Assembly: GCF_050015995.1 (NCBI RefSeq)
Contig: NZ_JBNHEP010000127.1
Span: 1 to 64,000 of the forward strand
Origin: Trichodesmium sp050015995
Lineage (GTDB): Bacteria; Cyanobacteriota; Cyanobacteriia; Cyanobacteriales; Microcoleaceae
Direction of reading: 5' to 3'
DNA: 64,000 nucleotides
How positions within the stretch are numbered: position 1 is the first letter of the stretch; every line of letters starts with the position of its first letter. Under the pieces are notes generated by a model. The model was not told where the DNA came from. It was given only the letters and a program-made list of their open reading frames with translations, and ran no database searches. Of this stretch, positions 50,956-59,949 are shown piece after piece. Position numbers and translations under genes: made by a program.

Positions 50956-51628
50956 AGACAAAGTAGATAACTAGACAGTGCGAAGTTCTTTGAATAACTA
51001 TTGCTAGCTAAGGCTTTCAGCAACTCAAGCTTAGAAACTATCCATTCATACTTGTAGGTGCTGCAAGCCTTTTCCAGTAAAACTTTCAGCCATATAAGCA
51101 AATCGTTTTTTAGAAGAACTTTGTACTCTCCAGTAGATAACAAGGCAACGGCAATAGATCGTAGCTTCATTATTACTTTAGCTATCCTGACTTTGAGATT
51201 TATTCAGCAAATCTAATTTACCTGAGTCTAATACCATTTCTCAAAAAGAATGCTATATCTGATTGGGTGGGGAAGTGTGGGAAGTGTGGGAGGTGTGGGG
51301 AGAATAAAAGTAGGAAAAATTTATACTAACCGACTAATAATTGTCAAAAACAGACTTTTAATCTTGGTAACTATTAACTTTTGAAGTATGGCGGAAGTAT
51401 AGCATTACTTTTGGTAATTGGTATAACAACTAATCTTTCAGACTACAGTCCCTCTGAAAAAGGGAGATTTAGAAGTTTCTCTGCTCAAATACTTGTATTG
51501 ATTGAGTGTAAGTCCAGCAAGTGAGCGATCGCTTCTAGTTATGAAGCGATCGCCTAGCCCAAAACAAGCAAATTTGTCACTTCCCACACCTACCACACCT
51601 GCCACACCTGCCACACCTCCCACACTCC
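50956..51628. other. Intergenic with repeats, no convincing gene
   Basis: GGGAAGTGTG tandem repeats near 51270-51300; ATTGAGTGTAAGTCCAGCAA followed by a GCGATCGC site at 51500-51533 is shared with 46857-46892. A CACACCTGC 9-base tandem array (51586-51630) runs into the 3' end of the ggt gene. A weak minus-strand frame at 50952-51170 has no recognisable similarity. Confidence 0.55.
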
Positions 51629-53401
51629 CTACTCCCCACTCCCCATTGCCTCCCCTTCCCCACGGGGATCTGCCGCTGCTTCCAACATCCCACTCTCATC
51701 CACCACAACTACATTTGCATTACCCCAACCATCTCGCATTTCTACATTATGTCCGCGCTGTTTCAACTCATTCACAGTTGCTTCACTAACCCCCCCTGTT
51801 TCCAACCTCAACTTATCTGGCAACCATTGATGATGAAAACGGGGAGCAGATACAGCTTCCGCAGCATTCATTTGATACTCCAATACATTCAAGACAACCT
51901 GCAAAACCGTCGTAATAATTGTACTTCCTCCAGGAGAACCAGTCGCCATAATTAACCTACCATTTTCTGTCACAATAGTAGGAGTCATACTAGACAAAGG
52001 AGTTTTTCTAGCAGCTATAGCATTTGCCTCACCCCCCACCAAACCATACAAATTTGGCACCCCAGGAGCAGCAGCAAAATCATCCATCTCATTATTTAAC
52101 AATATTCCTGTACCAGCAGCTACCACTCCAGCACCAAAACTACCATTAATTGTATATGTCATACTAATAACATTCCGCTCTTTATCCACCACAGTCAAAT
52201 GAGTAGTATCGGGAGACTCCCAAATATAACTCCTCAAAACTTCTGGTGATGCTGGTTCTACTTCACTCGAACGTCTGACTTGTTCAAGATTAATTTCCTC
52301 ACGCCGTTTTTGCGCATAACTCAAGCTAGTCAACTCCTTGACTGGCACCTCCACAAAATCTGGGTCTCCCAAATATTTAGAGCGATCGGCATAAGCAACC
52401 CGCATTGCTTCAGTCAGTAAATGAATAGTATCAGGATTTTCTCTACCCCACTTTTGCAGGTTGGTCTCTCCCACAATATTTAACATTTGCAGTAGATGTA
52501 CCCCTCCAGAAGATGGCGGCGGCATAGCACAAACTTTCGCTTCCCGAAAATTACCACAAATAGGTTGACGCCATATTGGTGTATAATCTTTCAAATCTTC
52601 TAAAGTAATTAGACCTCCCGCTTTAGCCATATCACTAGCGATCGCCTGAGCAATTTTACCCGTATAAAAACTTTGAGGATTTTCAGCAATACTTTCTAAA
52701 GTTTGAGCTTTATCCGTTTGAATCAGCAAATCTCCCGATCGATATGCTTGACCATTCTTAGTAAATATATCCCTAGCTGCCGGATTTTTATTAATTACCT
52801 CTAACTGTTCTTCCAGTTTACTAACGAAGATATCCCTAACCTCAAACCCATCACGAGCATAACGAATAGCTGGTTTTACCAATTCTGACCATGGTAACTT
52901 GCCATAATATTTGTGAACAGTATATAATCCTGCCACAGTTCCCGGCACCCCGACTGCTAAATGTCCATCTAAACTTGCTCTTTTATCTACTTCTCCCTTT
53001 TCGTTGAGGTACATATTTCGAGTTGCTGCTTTAGGTGCTCTTTCCCGAAAATCTAATGCTTGAATTTTATACTGTTGAGTCTCAGAATTTTCTGGAGGAG
53101 TTCCCAATAATAAAAAACCTCCCCCTCCAATACCTGCCGAAAATGGTTCTACTACTGAAATGGCAAAGGCAGTAGCAACCGCTGCGTCTACTGCATTGCC
53201 CCCTTTTTCTAGCATTAACTTTCCTGCTTCACTAGCTAGGGGATGAGCAGAAACTACCATACCTTCTTTGCTCCGTTTTAATTCTGCTAGAGGTAGAGAT
53301 TTTCGAGAGTTGGGGGTACAGCCAAATAGTGATATGGAAAAAGCTACACAACTAAATATTAGTATTTGGGTTTTAGTCTTAGGGAATCGAATCTGAGGCA
53401 T
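51629..53401 (-). CDS. ggt: Gamma-glutamyltransferase, lipoprotein-type signal
   Basis: A 590-residue proenzyme. A lipoprotein signal ends at Cys28 (ISLFGC), suggesting membrane attachment on the periplasmic side. The large-subunit part has NAVDAAVATAFAISVVEPFS and GIGGGGFLLL. Autocleavage before T399 in PDTTHLTVVD would release the small subunit, and the substrate-binding SSMTPTIV and GSPGGSTIITTVLQ motifs follow. It hydrolyses or transfers the gamma-glutamyl group of glutathione. The last residues (EGEAMGSGE) run into GGGGAA repeat DNA, so the natural C-terminus may have been altered. Confidence 0.9.
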   Translation of the reverse strand: MPQIRFPKTKTQILIFSCVAFSISLFGCTPNSRKSLPLAELKRSKEGMVVSAHPLASEAGKLMLEKGGNAVDAAVATAFAISVVEPFSAGIGGGGFLLLGTPPENSETQQYKIQALDFRERAPKAATRNMYLNEKGEVDKRASLDGHLAVGVPGTVAGLYTVHKYYGKLPWSELVKPAIRYARDGFEVRDIFVSKLEEQLEVINKNPAARDIFTKNGQAYRSGDLLIQTDKAQTLESIAENPQSFYTGKIAQAIASDMAKAGGLITLEDLKDYTPIWRQPICGNFREAKVCAMPPPSSGGVHLLQMLNIVGETNLQKWGRENPDTIHLLTEAMRVAYADRSKYLGDPDFVEVPVKELTSLSYAQKRREEINLEQVRRSSEVEPASPEVLRSYIWESPDTTHLTVVDKERNVISMTYTINGSFGAGVVAAGTGILLNNEMDDFAAAPGVPNLYGLVGGEANAIAARKTPLSSMTPTIVTENGRLIMATGSPGGSTIITTVLQVVLNVLEYQMNAAEAVSAPRFHHQWLPDKLRLETGGVSEATVNELKQRGHNVEMRDGWGNANVVVVDESGMLEAAADPRGEGEAMGSGE

Positions 53402-54369
53402 TTAGCAACTACTAGGATTAACTTTAATTTGTTCTTTACTCCCCTAAATTTATAATGATTTGTGGTTTAAACTTTTTTTGTAGAATTTTTATTTGAGAAA
53501 ACTTAAAACAAAAATTGAAAAATTTATCAAAAATATTTATCGCCCTTCTCAAGCTCAAGTCAATAAATTATCCAAATTAAATAACTAGACTTGGAAACTT
53601 TAGCTGCCTAATTTCCATAATTTCTACTCCCCGCTCCCTACTCCCTAAATTCAGGGTGTATATTTTTTTATTTGGAAGTCCCTTATGTTACCTTTCAACC
53701 AAAATTTAAGGTAATGCTATACATAGAAAAAACTACAACCCTGTAGATATCTTACATATCATATCCCTAATCAGTGTCTTAATTAACTGAAAACTACTGT
53801 AATGGACAAATAATATCAAATCCGTTAGTATCAGTACAATTCACGCCTCCTAGGGTTTTGGTGACCAAACCCCTACGAAACTAGGAGTTTTTGCCAATAA
53901 TGATGGTATAATATCCCAACTCCAAAGTAAGAAAATTTGATATAACAGGTCAATCAAATAATTTAATGTGTCAAACTCTACAAATTTGACTTAAAATTTT
54001 ATTAAGGATTTTTTTTAAATCTGTCTACCTCGGGGCACTTGGTGGACTTAAAACAAAAATGTCTGTGGAGATGGTTTAGCAAGGATTAATACTGAGTATT
54101 AATCTAGGCAAAAATCAGTAGAAGCAGAAAACCTGAATCGTGAGGTTTAGGAATTCCGGTCTATCGCGAATGCTTGGGGTCGGAAAAATGTCAATTAATG
54201 ACTATTGCAATTTTATTAAAAGTTGAAACAGGAGTCAGGGAATAAAAGACATTAGACAGCTAGGAGCAGTATAATCCTAGGTTTGGCTAAGTGTTTGGCA
54301 ACTTAAAACTTCAGGAAAAATTCTGAGTACTGAGTTCTTGACTCCTAAATTCTTTTATAGTTTTCAATT
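53402..54369. other. Long intergenic region with an insertion-sequence relic
   Basis: About 970 AT-rich bases. The only interpretable part is 54030-54200, a decayed IS605-type right end (separate entry). A CTACTCCCCGCTCCC heptamer-like string lies near 53620. The promoter of the DUF1350 gene should lie in 54240-54365. Confidence 0.5.
54030..54200 (+). mobile_element. Probable decayed 3' end of an IS200/IS605 TnpB element
   Basis: The frame NVCGDGLARINTEY then TAA (ending within the hairpin GATTAATAC-TGA-GTATTAATC at 54084-54104) resembles the variable tail of TnpB (VCGDG...). It is followed by GTAGAAGCAGAAAACCTGAA, TTTAGGAATTCCGGTCTATC and AATGTCAA, which resemble the right-end region of cyanobacterial tnpB elements. 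The TnpB relic at 47082 has the matching GTAGAAGCAGGAA. No transposase core remains. Attribution is partly from memory of such ends. Confidence 0.45.
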
Positions 54370-55140
54370 ATGGAATGGCAAGAAAATTCTGGTAATTGGG
54401 TATTAATACCTTCTCAGCCCAAAGCAGTCATACATTTTTTGGGTGGAGCATTTGTCGCAACTGCACCCCATGTCACTTATCGCTGGTTATTGGAGATTCT
54501 AGCCAATCAAGGCTATGCAGTAATAGCTACTCCTTTTGTCAATACTTTAGATCATTTAGCAATGGCTAAAAATGTTCTCAGCAGTTTTGAGAATTGTCTT
54601 AATCATTTATATGCTAGTAGAATACTCAGGAAAAAATCTTTACCTATATATGGAATTGGGCATAGTATGGGATGTAAGTTACATTTACTTATAGGTAGTT
54701 TATTTTCCATAAAAAGGGCTGGCAATATTCTCATATCTTTCAATAATTTTGCAGCTCGTGATGCCATCCCCCTGGTCGAACAAATATCTTCTGTAGTGAA
54801 AGTAGAGTTTACTCCCTCCCCAAAAATCACAAACAGCTTAATTCAAAAACGTTATCGAATTCGGCGCAATTTATTGATTAAATTTAATGATGATAATATA
54901 GATCAAACTCTTCGTTTGAGCGATATATTACGACTACGTTTTCCCAGTATGGTCACAGTTCATAGATTAAAAGGAAACCACTTGACACCTTTGGGTCAAG
55001 ACTTAAGTTGGTCTGTAGGACAAGTATATACCCCTGTAGATGCCATTGGTCAATGGCTGAAACAAGAAGTTTATCGGGACTTAAATCAACTTAAACGTGA
55101 AATCCTACTTTGGCTGAATCCCCTAGCACCAATATCATAG
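54370..55140 (+). CDS. DUF1350 family alpha/beta-hydrolase-like protein
   Basis: A 256-residue protein found in cyanobacteria and plastids. It opens WVLIPSQPKAVIHFLGGAFV and carries a nucleophile elbow GIGHSMGCKLHLL near 96-108, with Asp (TPLGQDLSW) and His (LKGNHLTP) candidates near the C-terminus. So the catalytic triad of an alpha/beta hydrolase is plausible, but no reaction is established for DUF1350. No signal peptide. It is convergent with the anti-sigma-like gene at 55164. Confidence 0.85.
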   Translation: MEWQENSGNWVLIPSQPKAVIHFLGGAFVATAPHVTYRWLLEILANQGYAVIATPFVNTLDHLAMAKNVLSSFENCLNHLYASRILRKKSLPIYGIGHSMGCKLHLLIGSLFSIKRAGNILISFNNFAARDAIPLVEQISSVVKVEFTPSPKITNSLIQKRYRIRRNLLIKFNDDNIDQTLRLSDILRLRFPSMVTVHRLKGNHLTPLGQDLSWSVGQVYTPVDAIGQWLKQEVYRDLNQLKREILLWLNPLAPIS

Positions 55141-55163
55141 CTTCATCCTGATAAATTCCAGAT

Positions 55164-55655
55164 TTAGGAGTCATCATCATAAGAATCATTATCTTCTGGC
55201 GAATCTGGCCAATATTGTTTGACAATTAACAAACAGTTACGATTATCAGATGTACGGGTATAACTAATATCGTCTGCTATGGCATACATTAATTTTATAC
55301 CCCTTCCACCACCAGCAAAGATATCTGTTTGAGTGGGTTGCTGTTTTAGCCATTCAAGTAAGTCAAAAGGCTGACCATAATCCCAAATTTTAATTTTCAG
55401 ATAATTAGTATATATTGTAACTTCAATGTCTATAAGTGTTTCTCTAGGCAAATATTTATGGGCATGACGAGTTGCATTAGTAAAACCTTCGGCTAAAGCT
55501 AGCTCACACTGTAACCAAACTTTTTTTGGAATTGGTGCTTGGTGCAACTGCTCAAACCATGATAAAACTTTATCGTTTTCTCCCAGGTCTGAACAAACTT
55601 GTAAATCTGCTTGATGAAACTTTGGTAATTTATCAGAATCTTTGACTTTAGTCAC
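55164..55655 (-). CDS. RsbW-like anti-sigma factor / serine kinase, paralogue 1
   Basis: A 163-residue GHKL ATPase. N box ELALAEGFTNATRHAHKYLP near 52-71, G1 box WDYGQPFDL near 95 and G2 box GGGRGIKLMYAIADDISY near 117. Such proteins bind a sigma factor or other target and phosphorylate a STAS antagonist. Strongly similar to the next gene upstream (55784-56275), implying tandem duplication. The partners probably include the STAS protein at 58801 and the phosphatase at 56708. Ends in an acidic tail (SPEDNDSYDDDS). Confidence 0.87.
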   Translation of the reverse strand: MTKVKDSDKLPKFHQADLQVCSDLGENDKVLSWFEQLHQAPIPKKVWLQCELALAEGFTNATRHAHKYLPRETLIDIEVTIYTNYLKIKIWDYGQPFDLLEWLKQQPTQTDIFAGGGRGIKLMYAIADDISYTRTSDNRNCLLIVKQYWPDSPEDNDSYDDDS

Positions 55656-55783
55656 ACTTCGCTTCTTAAGTAATTACATAATATTTCACATAATATGATT
55701 GTAGAGTATCTGTAGATTACAAGTATAAAAATTTCAAGAGCCAAACCTTGAGATGTAATATTATAGCTTCACACTGAGAAAAT

Positions 55784-56275
55784 TCAAATTATATCAGAAT
55801 CAGAATTTCCATTTTGAACTTGAGGATATAACCAATAATTTTTGATAATTAACAAACAGTTACGATTATCAGATGTACGAGTATAACTAATATGGTCTGC
55901 TATTGCATACATTAGTTTTATACCCCGTCCACCAGGAGCAAACATATCTGCATCTGGTTGTACTTTTAACCATTCTGTCAACTCAAAAGGCTGACCACAA
56001 TCCCAAATTCTAATTTCCAGGTAGTCAGTATACATTGTAACTTCAATATCTATAGGTGTTTCTCTGGGCAAATATTTATGAGCATGGCGAGTTGCATTAG
56101 TAAAACCTTCAGCCAAAGCCAACTCACACTGTAACCAAACTGTTTTTGGAATTGGTGCTTGATGCAATTGCTCAAACCATGACAAAACTTTGTCATTTTC
56201 TCCCAGGTCTGAATGAACTTGCAAATAAACTTTGCGAAACTTTGGTAATTTATCGGAACCTTTCACGTTAGTCAC
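55784..56275 (-). CDS. RsbW-like anti-sigma factor / serine kinase, paralogue 2
   Basis: A 163-residue paralogue of the 55164 protein with the same N (ELALAEGFTNATRHAH), G1 (WDCGQPFEL, Tyr replaced by Cys) and G2 (GGRGIKLMYAIADHISY) boxes. Differences cluster in the centre (residues about 75-115) and the C-terminal tail, so the copies may bind different clients. It is transcribed before copy 1, with 128 bases between. Divergent from the receiver-phosphatase gene at 56708. Confidence 0.87.
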   Translation of the reverse strand: MTNVKGSDKLPKFRKVYLQVHSDLGENDKVLSWFEQLHQAPIPKTVWLQCELALAEGFTNATRHAHKYLPRETPIDIEVTMYTDYLEIRIWDCGQPFELTEWLKVQPDADMFAPGGRGIKLMYAIADHISYTRTSDNRNCLLIIKNYWLYPQVQNGNSDSDII

Positions 56276-56707
56276 ACTTTGCTTATTAAGTAATTGGATA
56301 ATATTTCAGGTATATTTTAAGTTATATTATGGAGTATCCGTATAAAATCCATGTAAATAATTAAAATTACCTAAAAGCTTGGTTTCTATAGAACAGGTAA
56401 TAATAGGTATCTAAATGCAGACTATGATGGGGCAATATCATCAGCAAAGTAAGCAGCAAAGCTAGGTTAATACTCAAGCCGACTGCGTATGGGCATTTTG
56501 ACTTGTCCCCAGATAATATTCCTTTGGTCAGTTCATAAGAGCTGTCCTAAGGTTTATTTATCCCTTTGTGTAGTAGGAGTTTGGTCCCCAAAACCCTACA
56601 ATAATTAATCCCCGTGACTTTAGTCTGGGGAGTAGTCAAAAACTCCTAATGGTCTACTCACTTTTATGTCGGCTTTGGCCCAAACGGTGAATTGTTTAAC
56701 TAAGTCC
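56276..56707. other. Divergent promoter region, nothing else recognised
   Basis: About 430 bases between the RsbW-like and receiver-phosphatase genes. An imperfect repeat around 56575-56635 (AGTAGGAGTTTGGTCCCCAA) is also seen near 53850, with no gene. Confidence 0.4.
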
Positions 56708-57844
56708 ATGATATATAAAGTTTTGGTTATTGATGATGATACTGCCATTCAGGAATTGCTCAAAAGAGTTCTGCGGAATCAGGGTTATGAGGTAACAGTA
56801 TCAAGTAATGGTGAAGAAGGTTTTCAAAAGGCAAAACTCCTGCAACCTGCTTTGATTATCTGTGACTGGATCATGCCACGACTCACTGGAATAGAAGTAT
56901 GTCGTAGGGTTAAAGCTAGTTCTGATTTGTCCACAACTTTCTTCATTTTACTAACTTCTTTAGGAACGGTTGAAGATCGAGTCCAAGGTCTTGATGCTGG
57001 TGCTGATGACTTTATTTCTAAACCCATAGAAATGAATGAACTGGAGGCTAGGGTCAGAGCTGGACTGCGACTACATCAGCTTTCTCAAGATTTGCAGACT
57101 CAAAAGCAACTACTAGAAGCAGAATTAGCTGAAGCTGCTGACTATGTGCGTTCTCTCCTACCAGAGTCTTTAACAAAACCAGTAACAGTTGAATCCCAGT
57201 TTATTCCTTCTCGCAAGTTAGGGGGAGACTGCTTTGATTATTATTGGTTAGATGAAAATTACTTAGCTGTATATTTATTGGATGTCGCAGGTCATGGTTT
57301 ACGAGCTGCACTTCCTTCTGTTTCGGTTTTGAATTTGTTGAGGTCAAAGGCCATACCTAACATCAATTACCATCAACCTAGTGATGTACTTAAGGCCCTC
57401 AATAATACTTACCAAATGACGTATCAAAATGACAAATATTTTACAATTTGGTATGGCGTGTATAATCGCTCTCAAGGTCAACTGGTTTATTCAAGTGCTG
57501 GTCATCCCCCAGCTATTTTAATTTCGGGTGATGGTCAGCTCGCTCAGGCCAATAAATTGAAAACTCCTGGAATGCCCATTGGTATGTTTCCAGAGGCTAC
57601 TTATACAGATGATTTTTGTGTGGTTGAAAAGTCTAACTCTCTTTATATATTTAGTGATGGTGTTTATGAAATACCTCAACCTGGAGGTGATATTTGGGGT
57701 ATAGATAACTTTATTAATCTAATTTTAGAATACAATCAACATGGTTTTTGTCATCTAGATAAGATATTGGACTATGTGAGAGAGTTGAATGGTAGTAATG
57801 TCTTTAGTGATGATTTTTCTTTACTAAAAGTTGTTTTTGGTTAG
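56708..57844 (+). CDS. Response regulator fused to a PP2C (SpoIIE-type) phosphatase
   Basis: A 378-residue protein from ATG 56708. Residues 1-120 are a receiver domain with acidic pocket D9-D11, phospho-acceptor D53 (IICDWIMP) and Lys near 104 (FISKPIE). A short coiled coil (LQTQKQLLEAELAEAADYVR) links to the PP2C-type domain, which has KLGGDCFDYYWLD, LLDVAGHGLRAAL, YSSAGHPPAIL, YIFSDGVYE and SDDFSLL metal-binding residues. It should dephosphorylate the STAS antagonist in response to a histidine kinase, in the manner of RsbU-type partner switching. An ATG 14 codons upstream (56666) adds a non-conserved leader. Confidence 0.92.
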   Translation: MIYKVLVIDDDTAIQELLKRVLRNQGYEVTVSSNGEEGFQKAKLLQPALIICDWIMPRLTGIEVCRRVKASSDLSTTFFILLTSLGTVEDRVQGLDAGADDFISKPIEMNELEARVRAGLRLHQLSQDLQTQKQLLEAELAEAADYVRSLLPESLTKPVTVESQFIPSRKLGGDCFDYYWLDENYLAVYLLDVAGHGLRAALPSVSVLNLLRSKAIPNINYHQPSDVLKALNNTYQMTYQNDKYFTIWYGVYNRSQGQLVYSSAGHPPAILISGDGQLAQANKLKTPGMPIGMFPEATYTDDFCVVEKSNSLYIFSDGVYEIPQPGGDIWGIDNFINLILEYNQHGFCHLDKILDYVRELNGSNVFSDDFSLLKVVFG

Positions 57845-58800
57845 GCTGTTTATGTCTCCTCAAGTTATTGCAGGATTGAGATTAAATAAAATATACAATT
57901 AAAAAAGCAACGTTTAAATAGATTAAGCATCACTCTGTCGAAATTCTATAAGTAATCAAACTATCATTCCTAAGTTTAATGCTTGTTTCCAGAATTATTG
58001 TTGATCGGGATATATCTGGTAGCTGATTCAGACTAAATCAACTACTACTAAGTCTTGATTTTTGGTTCTATTCTACAAAAAAAATCATTTTCAGAACAAT
58101 TTTAGTTAAATAATATGATAGTTATTTCCCTATGATTCTCATTTCTATTCTATTTTAAGAGCTATGGGTAATTTTTATTTTCCTCTAGCTAATATCATTT
58201 CTCTTTAAATACTTACAAATAAAGATTTTAGAAAACAGGGAATAAGGAACAAAGGCAAATTTAGGATATTTTCTCTCTCAATAGAAATACATTTTTTTAT
58301 GGCTAATTAATGAAACTTGAGAGCATGGTAATTTGGAGTTAGTATCTTCATCCTAACTAATTCCGAAATTTGATTTATACTATATCCGAAGTTAAATGCT
58401 AAACACTTTAATCTGATTAGGCTAGGTTTAACTCTTGACTAGAATTGCCTCAAAATGATTACTTAACTTAGATGGCTTTAATCTTCATGGCACTTACAAA
58501 TCAAACATAGAAATTATTCAAGCTAAAGTATCTTAGAATTCAGATAAGTAGAAGCTTCGTTAGAACGTTTTGATTTGATTTTTTTTCCAGACATCAATTT
58601 AGATATAGATAGTTAATCTCATCTCAAATCAAAAATTTCTTCCTACTCAATTTTTTTTTAGATGTACGCTTTTTCATGGATGCACCCCTTTTTACCCATA
58701 AATATTTCACATTTTGTTTTAATTATTAAGGGATTTATAGAGGAAGATTGAATCTACTAACTACATACTTTCTAAAATCTAAGATACTTATTTACAACTT
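57845..58800. other. Intergenic, nothing recognised
   Basis: About 950 AT-rich bases between convergent genes. No reading frame with recognisable similarity, no repeat family seen elsewhere in the window, no tRNA. Confidence 0.5.
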
Positions 58801-59154
58801 TTATGATTGGCTTTGAGGCTGAAGATTGGTATTAGATTCAATAAGATTTTTTTCAAACTCTTCTCGGCTAGGAAATATTTCAAAAACTCTGTCCATACTT
58901 GTTAGTTCAAACAGAATTCTAATTTGCTCATTAATAGAACATACAACTAACTGAGAGCCAGCAGCACGAACAGTTTTAAGTGCTAAAACTAAAGCACCTA
59001 AACCAGAGCTGTCCATAAAAGTTACTTCTTTAAAATCTATCAATACAATATCAGCTCCAGCATCAACTTGTTCACTAATTTCTTGGCGAAATGAAGTAGC
59101 TTTAGTACCGTCTAAAATACCAGAGGGTTGAATATATTTAACAACAGTGGTCAT
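58801..59154 (-). CDS. STAS-domain anti-sigma factor antagonist
   Basis: A 117-residue SpoIIAA/RsbV-like protein. The phospho-acceptor motif FMDSSGLGALVLAL has Ser49 and Ser50 at the usual site, preceded by VLIDFKEVT. The unphosphorylated form would bind the RsbW-like kinases and free their client; the kinases phosphorylate the Ser and the PP2C protein at 56708 removes it. A polar tail (NTNLQPQSQS) extends beyond the domain. Same strand as the kinases but separated by 2.5 kb. Confidence 0.9.
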   Translation of the reverse strand: MTTVVKYIQPSGILDGTKATSFRQEISEQVDAGADIVLIDFKEVTFMDSSGLGALVLALKTVRAAGSQLVVCSINEQIRILFELTSMDRVFEIFPSREEFEKNLIESNTNLQPQSQS

Positions 59155-59307
59155 ATTTTCTAGCAGCTATAATTCTCAGCATTAGGAAACCTAGGCTAGT
59201 ATAGCTTATTACTGAGATTAAGTCCAAGTATATCCAAATCAATTCTTAAGTTTAAAGAACAGATAAGTCAAAAGCAACTATTACATTAAGCTTCTCTGCT
59301 CTTTGAT

Positions 59308-59949
59308 TTAAATTTTGGGACTAACTTTGGCACGGAATAGCAGTTTATCCCCTTGCTTATAGCCAGTATAACGAACTTTTACCATTTCTCCTTTCTGTAC
59401 AGACCCCTCCATCAATTGATGCAACTGGGGGTCAAAAGGAACTTCTGCTCCAACATTAGCGATAGATTCGACATTCCACCGTTCCATCAGTTTTTCTACT
59501 GGACGTAACAAAGGCAATATTTTTACTGCCCCTAGACTAGGGTTTTGTTTTGCTTTCTCTACAACAGTAGGCCATTGCTGTAGCCAAGATTCTAAAATTT
59601 GTAAACTAGAATGCTGAAACTCTTGCATTAACAATTTTTTTTGTTGCTCTAATTCTTTCTGGAGATTGTTATATTTTTGTTCTACTGCTGAGGTGGAATT
59701 TTCTGGAGATTTTTTGATAAGTTCAGGTGCAAAATTAGTTAATAGTTCTGTTAAAGTTATTCCTAATGCTTGACTAATTTTGAGTAAAACATCTAGTCGC
59801 ATTTTTGATGCTAGGCCACGTTGCAAGCGCATAAGCTGTAGTTCAGAAATTCTAGCTTTTTGACTTAATTGTCTATAGCTGGAAATATTTGCGTTTTGCA
59901 TTAGGTTTTGTAACTGGGGGGTATAGTTTCTTGTAAAAGAGTGATTCAT
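59308..59949 (-). CDS. HTH (XRE-type) protein with GrpE-like C-terminal domain
   Basis: A 213-residue protein. Residues 15-70 form a Cro/C1-type helix-turn-helix (ISSYRQLSQKARISELQLMR, then LDVLLKISQALGITLTEL). Residues 90-125 are a coiled coil (KYNNLQKELEQQKKLLMQEF). The C-terminus resembles the GrpE nucleotide-exchange wing: VESIANVGAEVPFDPQLHQL followed by VKVRYTGYKQGDKLLFRAKV. GrpE releases ADP from DnaK. A DNA-binding protein with a GrpE end could tie transcription to chaperone state. I infer the GrpE link from pattern alone; the coiled coil plus FDP.LHQ supports it. Confidence 0.7.
   Translation of the reverse strand: MNHSFTRNYTPQLQNLMQNANISSYRQLSQKARISELQLMRLQRGLASKMRLDVLLKISQALGITLTELLTNFAPELIKKSPENSTSAVEQKYNNLQKELEQQKKLLMQEFQHSSLQILESWLQQWPTVVEKAKQNPSLGAVKILPLLRPVEKLMERWNVESIANVGAEVPFDPQLHQLMEGSVQKGEMVKVRYTGYKQGDKLLFRAKVSPKI

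Noticed and set aside
50952..51170. 72-codon minus-strand frame after the methyltransferase
   Set aside because: No recognisable similarity, overlaps the end of the methyltransferase gene, and no ribosome-binding site; kept out of the gene list.
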